Positions 60,724-64,000 of a stretch of DNA of 64,000 bases are shown here, piece after piece. Location of the stretch: NCBI GenBank assembly GCA_964450435.1, contig CAYVCX010000007.1:18491-82490 (forward strand). The letters are read 5' to 3'. Source of the DNA: SKLM01 sp964450435 (GTDB lineage: Bacteria; Chloroflexota; Anaerolineae; B4-G1). The number at the start of each line of letters is the position of its first letter. The stretch's first letter is position 1. The notes below the pieces were generated by a model. The model was not told the origin of the DNA. It saw only the letters and a program-made list of their open reading frames with translations, and did no database searches. Made by a program: the position numbers and the translations under genes.

Positions 60724-61108
60724 TCGATTGCTCCTGGATGTAGCGTTCGATGGTCTCCGAACTTACGTGCCCTACCGTTGCACAGAAATAGGCGCCTGTC
60801 CATAACGAGGGAAGTTTGAGCAGGTGAGGAAATTCTTGGCGCAATAATCTTGACGAACGCCCCTTAAAGGCGTGAGCAATTTGATAAGGGGCTTCTCGCG
60901 TTGTAGCCTCGACAAACAGCTGGATCTGGTCTGGTCGAACAGCCAACTCAAGAATTGTCCAGCCTCTGTCATCAGCTACGCCTTGGAATATCTCGCGCAG
61001 TCGTCTAGCGACCTTATTGACGAGAACTGGTTTACAGCGCTTCGGTATCCAGACAAGATGATATTTGATGGAATAGACAGCGTGTCGCCCGTGCCGCAAG
61101 TTATTCAT
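60713..61108 (-). CDS. tnpA: IS200-type TnpA with both HUH histidines replaced
   Basis: 131 residues, full length for IS200/IS605 TnpA. RHGRHAVYSIKYHLVWIPKR is the usual start and SSETIERYIQEQ carries the nucleophilic Tyr. The metal-binding HUH motif, normally PDHVHLFV, reads PDQIQLFV (codons CAG ATC CAG at 60920-60928), so both His are Gln. It should not bind the catalytic metal, and is predicted inactive unless trans-complemented. ATG 61108 fits the family; the upstream frame to 61207 is the left-end DNA. Confidence 0.9.
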   Translation of the reverse strand: MNNLRHGRHAVYSIKYHLVWIPKRCKPVLVNKVARRLREIFQGVADDRGWTILELAVRPDQIQLFVEATTREAPYQIAHAFKGRSSRLLRQEFPHLLKLPSLWTGAYFCATVGHVSSETIERYIQEQSNAD

Positions 61109-61173
61109 AGTGTGGATATCATAGCACCATCTACAATCTTGGCAGACAAAGAATGCATTGTGTCCACTTTCAT

Positions 61174-61194
61174 CCCCCCGCTGAAGCAGGGGGC
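61174..61194. repeat. Left-end subterminal hairpin of the IS
   Basis: CCCCC ... GGGGG stem around GCTGAAGC (61175-61193), the typical IS605 left-end hairpin recognised by TnpA, 18 bases inside the left end. Confidence 0.75.
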
Positions 61195-61212
61195 TTTCAG
61201 CGGACAAACGCT

Positions 61213-61878
61213 GTAATCGTCGAACGTGAAGGTCTCCTCGCGGTCGCCCTCAAGGGGAATCATCAAGCCAGCGTTGCGGTAGTAGTCCTGCGCCAGGTAC
61301 CCCTCGTCCATCTCCCGCATCGCCTCCCGGATGGTCTCGCGGTCAAACCGGGGGTACTCATCCTCGAAGAGCATGAATGAGAGCGGGTATCGAGGTCGAG
61401 GCGGCGGATTCTCATCCGGGTATCCCATAGCCAGTTGGACCAGGGGGAAAACCCGTGATGGCAGGCTGTACCTCTCGACGATCTCCTCGGCCCGGTAGGG
61501 CGCGCCACCCAGGAAGCAGCTTCCCAACCCCAGGCTCTCCGCGGCCATCACCATATTCTGAGCCATATACGCCGCGTCCTGAATGCCGACGAGCAGTAGA
61601 GAGAGATCGTTTTCGGCCGTATCCCAGCCCCGCTCCGCCATGACCAGCTCCAGCCGATGCACGTCGACGCAGACGGTGAACAGGAGCGGCGCCCCAAAGG
61701 GATGCTCGTCCCTTTTGCGGGACAACACCAGGCTGCCGAGTTGGTAGGCGAACGGCGCCTGCTGTCCCGCCCGCACGATAGTCTCCACCACCTCGTCGGA
61801 CGGTGTCTCGTCGGTGTACGCGCGGATCGACTTCCGGCTGAGCATCAGCTCGATGACTTGATTGTTCTGCGTCCCCAC
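61213..61878 (-). pseudogene. N-terminal fragment of an NfsA/flavin-reductase-like nitroreductase, split by the IS
   Basis: 222 codons ending at TAC, exactly at the IS boundary. MLSRKSIRAYTDETPSDEVV, AGQQAPFAYQLGS and AAESLGLGSCFLGGAP are nitroreductase motifs (FMN binding); RYPLSFMLFEDEYPRF and GLMIPLEGDREETFTFDDY follow. Translation now runs into the IS left end for 35 foreign residues and stops at 61105, so the product lacks its last 44 residues. Residual activity is possible but uncertain. GTG 61878 follows GGAGGAGC. Confidence 0.88.
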
Positions 61879-61967
61879 GCTCCTCCTAGTCTCCGCAGGC
61901 TTCCTGGAACGCCCGGGGCATCAGAGCTCTCTCGGCCCCCAGCCCCAGGTCTCTCCCGCGACCGGCG

Positions 61968-62510
61968 CTACCAGAACCGATCGAACCGATCCTGGGTAGC
62001 CCTACAGATGGGGCAGCGGCCGGGGGCGCGCTCCCGGGCACAGAGGTAGCCGCAGACCCGACAGCGCCAGACGGGCATCGTTTCCCCGGCTCGCGCCCCG
62101 CCCGGTCCCGGCGCAGCCGGGGCGGGCGTCTCCTGAGGGCGCTCCCCCTCCGGGGGCCGGCGCTCGGGAACTGGCTCCAACTCGCTCTCGCCCTCCAGCA
62201 CCTCATCAGAGACGTAGAGCGCGCAGTAGCACGCACCCCAATCGAGCAGGTCAGGGTCCCGATAGTCGCATGGACAGATGATGTCGAGATCCTTTTGCCT
62301 ATCACCGGACGCCAGGCGACACGGACACGCCCAGTATCCATAGCGTTTCTCATTGACCAGCAAGCCTCTCACCAGATCCTTGGTGAACTCAACATCGGGG
62401 TTTAGATGATAGCCCCCGGCCTCCGCCTCCCGGTGGAGTCTGTCGTAGAGAGCGTCGACCTCCTCCTGGGGGATATCCTCGGGCGTAAGCTCTTCCACGT
62501 TCTCGCTCAC
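61968..62510 (-). CDS. Ferredoxin:thioredoxin reductase catalytic-type protein fused to a rubredoxin domain
   Basis: 180 residues. Residues about 15-105 resemble the FTR catalytic subunit: WACPCRLASGD, IICPCDY, GACYCALYVSDE. These are the CPC/CPC/CxC motifs that hold the [4Fe-4S] cluster and the active disulfide, with Tyr in place of the His of plant CHC. After a Pro/Glu-rich linker, residues 145-180 are a rubredoxin (WRCRVCGYLCARERAPGRCP ending CRATQDRFDRFW). The fusion could carry electrons to the cluster without the usual variable subunit. Start GTG overlaps the glutaredoxin stop (GTGA). Confidence 0.88.
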   Translation of the reverse strand: MSENVEELTPEDIPQEEVDALYDRLHREAEAGGYHLNPDVEFTKDLVRGLLVNEKRYGYWACPCRLASGDRQKDLDIICPCDYRDPDLLDWGACYCALYVSDEVLEGESELEPVPERRPPEGERPQETPAPAAPGPGGARAGETMPVWRCRVCGYLCARERAPGRCPICRATQDRFDRFW

Positions 62511-62800
62511 AGGCCCAATGCCTCCTTGATCTGCTCCGGCTTATAGCCAACCACGCACTTCTCCCCGTCGACGACCACGGTCGGGAACGAGCCAGCCCGG
62601 TTCAACTCGCGCACCCGCTCAATGGCCTGCCGGCGCTCGTCGCCTCCCAGAAGATCGACGTAGACGAAGTCAAAGGCCACGTCGTTATCCTCCAGAAGCT
62701 GCCGCGTGCGCTTACACCAGACGCAAGTGGACAGCCCATAGAACTCCACCTGTTTCTCGTTTCGAGACCCCGGCACATTCCCTCGTGCTTTTGCCATCAT
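62507..62800 (-). CDS. Glutaredoxin-family protein (NrdH/Grx-like)
   Basis: 97 residues. QVEFYGLSTCVWCKRTRQLL has the CxxC active site (CVWC), followed by GSFPTVVVDGEKCVVGYKPEQI (cis-Pro and GG-like end). Likely the thiol-disulfide partner of the FTR-rubredoxin protein, with which it overlaps. Start ATG is the first of two adjacent. Confidence 0.9.
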   Translation of the reverse strand: MMAKARGNVPGSRNEKQVEFYGLSTCVWCKRTRQLLEDNDVAFDFVYVDLLGGDERRQAIERVRELNRAGSFPTVVVDGEKCVVGYKPEQIKEALGL

Positions 62801-62886
62801 GTCACGCTCCCTGCTCGTTGATCACTGTAATGCGGAGGCAACTGCCCCCCGTATAAGCGTCTATCTCCAGCCCCACCGCGGCCGAC

Positions 62887-63063
62887 CTACCCTCGGCCGA
62901 TGCCGGGATCAACGCGATCAGGGCCGCCGCAGTCCGGCCGGTAGCACGTCGCGTCGATAAAGGCGCATTTCGTCTTGCAGCTGGGACAAACCTCGGGCGG
63001 TGTTTCCGCCCGAAACGTGTAGCCGCAGTGAGAGCACTTCCACCAGCTCTTGATCTCTTCCAC
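62887..63063 (-). CDS. Rubredoxin-like zinc/iron ribbon protein
   Basis: 58 residues. SWWKCSHCGYTFRAETPPEV, then CPSCKTKCAFIDATCYRPDC: two CxxC knuckles of a rubredoxin domain plus two further Cys. GTG 63063 follows AGGTG; an ATG at 63093 would overlap the cytochrome stop and add ten residues. Electron carrier or metal-binding protein of the redox block. Confidence 0.8.
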   Translation of the reverse strand: MEEIKSWWKCSHCGYTFRAETPPEVCPSCKTKCAFIDATCYRPDCGGPDRVDPGIGRG

Positions 63064-63082
63064 GTCGTAGCACCTACCACCT

Positions 63083-63382
63083 TTACGGCCCATACGTATC
63101 GACCAGATAGTCGATGAGGACCGTCCTCTCTGCGTCGTCCAGCCGAGCACCCTGGTCCACCATCCGCGCTACTGTGCTCTCCCAGCCCGCTCGATCCTTT
63201 TCCGCCTGCCTAACCCGATCCAGGGTGTGACATTCAGTGCAGCGCTCTTCCAGGAGCGCCTCTCCATCGACAGAACCGGGCTCCCCGGCCGGGACCTCCG
63301 ATGCGTCGCCACAGCCGGTCAACGCAGCCGCCGCCATGACCGATAGGATGACGAACCACCACAGCACCTTGCTCGCTCTCAC
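63083..63382 (-). CDS. Mono-haem c-type cytochrome lipoprotein
   Basis: 99 residues. Signal peptide WWFVILSVMAAAALTGC with lipobox, then haem site CTECH and a probable axial Met in VARMVDQG. Expected on the outer face of the membrane as a small electron carrier. GTG 63382 follows GAGGAGG; no c-type maturation gene in view. Confidence 0.88.
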   Translation of the reverse strand: MRASKVLWWFVILSVMAAAALTGCGDASEVPAGEPGSVDGEALLEERCTECHTLDRVRQAEKDRAGWESTVARMVDQGARLDDAERTVLIDYLVDTYGP

Positions 63383-63400
63383 AGGTCCTCCTCGTTCCAA

Positions 63401-63579
63401 GCTAGAGCCGCATCCTGCCAGCGCTACCCCAGGATACCCAACTCCTGCGATTCGACCATCTCACGCACGCCGCCCCTGCCGCGGGCCAGGCCCGGGGCAC
63501 AGACGCGGCCCTCCAGCCGCATCGTCGCCAGCCGGCGTCTGCGGTATGAGCACCGTCGTCCACCGCTGCGCCGAAGCCA
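63401..63579. other. Short intergenic region
   Basis: No signal recognised apart from the cytochrome's SD. Confidence 0.3.
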
Positions 63580-64000
63580 TCAGATGAACAGGGTCACCGT
63601 CGAGTCCCGAGCGGCCTGGATGTAGGTGCCCACAGCGCAGTAATCATCGATAAACTCCTGCTCCAGATCCTCCGCACTTATGCCCATGATCTCCATCGTC
63701 ATATCGCAGGCCAGGATGTGCCCGCCCAGCTCCTTGAAATCCTCAAGGAGTTTGCGCAGCGAAGCTACGTTGGCCTTCTTCATGCGTCGCTTGATCATCC
63801 ACTTGCCGAGGCCGAGAAAGTTCATCCTAGAGAGAGTCCCTCCTTCGAGCCCGCCTTTCTTCAGGCGCTCCAGCCCCCAGAATGTGAAGTAGATGTAGGC
63901 CTCCATACCCATCGCCAGCGCACCGGTGCCTATGATCAACGCGCTGTAGAGCTTGTCCATCTCACCGCTGTGCAGGATGATCGTGGTCCGCTCGACTTGC
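63580..64000 (-). CDS. DsrE2-like (DsrE/F/DrsH family) protein, 5' end beyond window
   Basis: At least 139 residues; the frame stays open to base 64000 and reads VERTTIILHSGEMDKLYSAL, the usual inner start of the fold, so the true start lies further right. ALAMGMEAYIYFTFWGLERL, then the conserved Cys in HILACDMTMEIMG (sulfur-carrier position) and a second in DDYCAVGTY. DsrE2 proteins are membrane-associated sulfur or redox carriers. Ends the redox block. Confidence 0.88.
   Translation of the reverse strand, partial: QVERTTIILHSGEMDKLYSALIIGTGALAMGMEAYIYFTFWGLERLKKGGLEGGTLSRMNFLGLGKWMIKRRMKKANVASLRKLLEDFKELGGHILACDMTMEIMGISAEDLEQEFIDDYCAVGTYIQAARDSTVTLFI

Larger units (their letters stand above)
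59519..61212 (-). mobile_element. IS200/IS605-family insertion (IS605-type, tnpA + tnpB), 1694 bp
   Basis: Codes for a Y1/HUH-type transposase relative and TnpB. Ends are read from the split host gene: the left end follows TTAC (61213-61216 complement) and the right end is TCAA (59519-59522 complement), the same cleavage sites known for IS608. No target duplication and no terminal inverted repeats, but subterminal hairpins at 61174-61194 and 59527-59547, as expected of the family. The host reading frame is restored exactly on removal. Confidence 0.92.

Noticed and set aside
61109..61207. N-terminal extension of TnpA
   Set aside because: Translates the IS left-end hairpin DNA; family length and start fit ATG 61108.

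Overview
This is 64 kb of high-GC (about 60-65 %) bacterial chromosome. The gene content and style suggest a Chloroflexota (Anaerolineae-like) organism. Supporting points are a five-GAF hybrid sensor kinase paired with a small HTH/receiver protein, a YfhO protein beside GT39 and GT2 glycosyltransferases, AmaP, an E1-alpha/E1-beta pyruvate-dehydrogenase-type complex next to a 2-oxoacid:ferredoxin oxidoreductase, many SD-led GTG/TTG starts with GTGA/ATGA overlaps, and lipoproteins rather than outer-membrane proteins. The assignment is inferred; no rRNA is present to fix it.

Layout. 1-4.2 kb: a threonine-synthase-like gene (cut by the window edge) coupled to a GT2 glycosyltransferase, then uvrB. 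4.8-9.8 kb: an HTH plus degenerate-receiver regulator translationally coupled to a 1423-residue membrane multi-GAF hybrid kinase whose own receiver has Glu in place of the phospho-accepting Asp. 10-18 kb: CDF metal transporter, maf, a lipid-anchored class B PBP, a glycoside hydrolase lipoprotein, rsgA and an EamA transporter. 18-22.8 kb: oxidative pentose phosphate operon gnd-zwf-pgl, followed by a Tat lipoprotein of unknown function and a DUF4405-type membrane protein. 23-25.3 kb: tatA, tatB-like, tatC and tRNA-Arg(TCT). 25.4-29.9 kb: a two-gene unknown pair with its own strong promoter and terminator, a DUF2007 protein, a stand-alone receiver, scpB and amaP. 29.9-37.6 kb: a YfhO/GT39/GT2 operon diverging from a MobA-HAD fusion gene coupled to rlmN. 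37.9-43.4 kb: FmdB zinc ribbon, DUF1232, NAD-kinase-like protein, an HhH membrane protein, pyrimidine-nucleoside phosphorylase and a Bcp peroxiredoxin.

43.5-53 kb: a decayed aldehyde dehydrogenase split by a 151-bp palindromic MITE-like insert, a small Cys-rich protein, then lpd, E2, E1-beta, E1-alpha, korB and korA, two alternative routes from 2-oxoacids to acyl-CoA encoded head to tail. 53-59.4 kb: a stress/redox/iron block (DsrE, SagB-type nitroreductase, three ferritin-like proteins, USP, DUF427, dodecin, glutamate dehydrogenase, MsrA) with short palindromic repeats around one ferritin gene. 59.4-61.9 kb: an NAD(P)H-flavin nitroreductase gene cut in two by a 1694-bp IS200/IS605 element whose exact ends can be read (TTAC | element ... 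TCAA |). Its TnpA has lost both HUH histidines, while TnpB keeps its DED triad. 62-64 kb: a redox block with an FTR-rubredoxin fusion, glutaredoxin, rubredoxin-like protein, c-type cytochrome lipoprotein and DsrE2-like protein (runs off the right edge).

Many transcription units have recognisable sigma-70-type promoters (TTGNNN, 16-17 bp, TANNNT), listed individually. No CRISPR array, prophage, rRNA or integron was seen.
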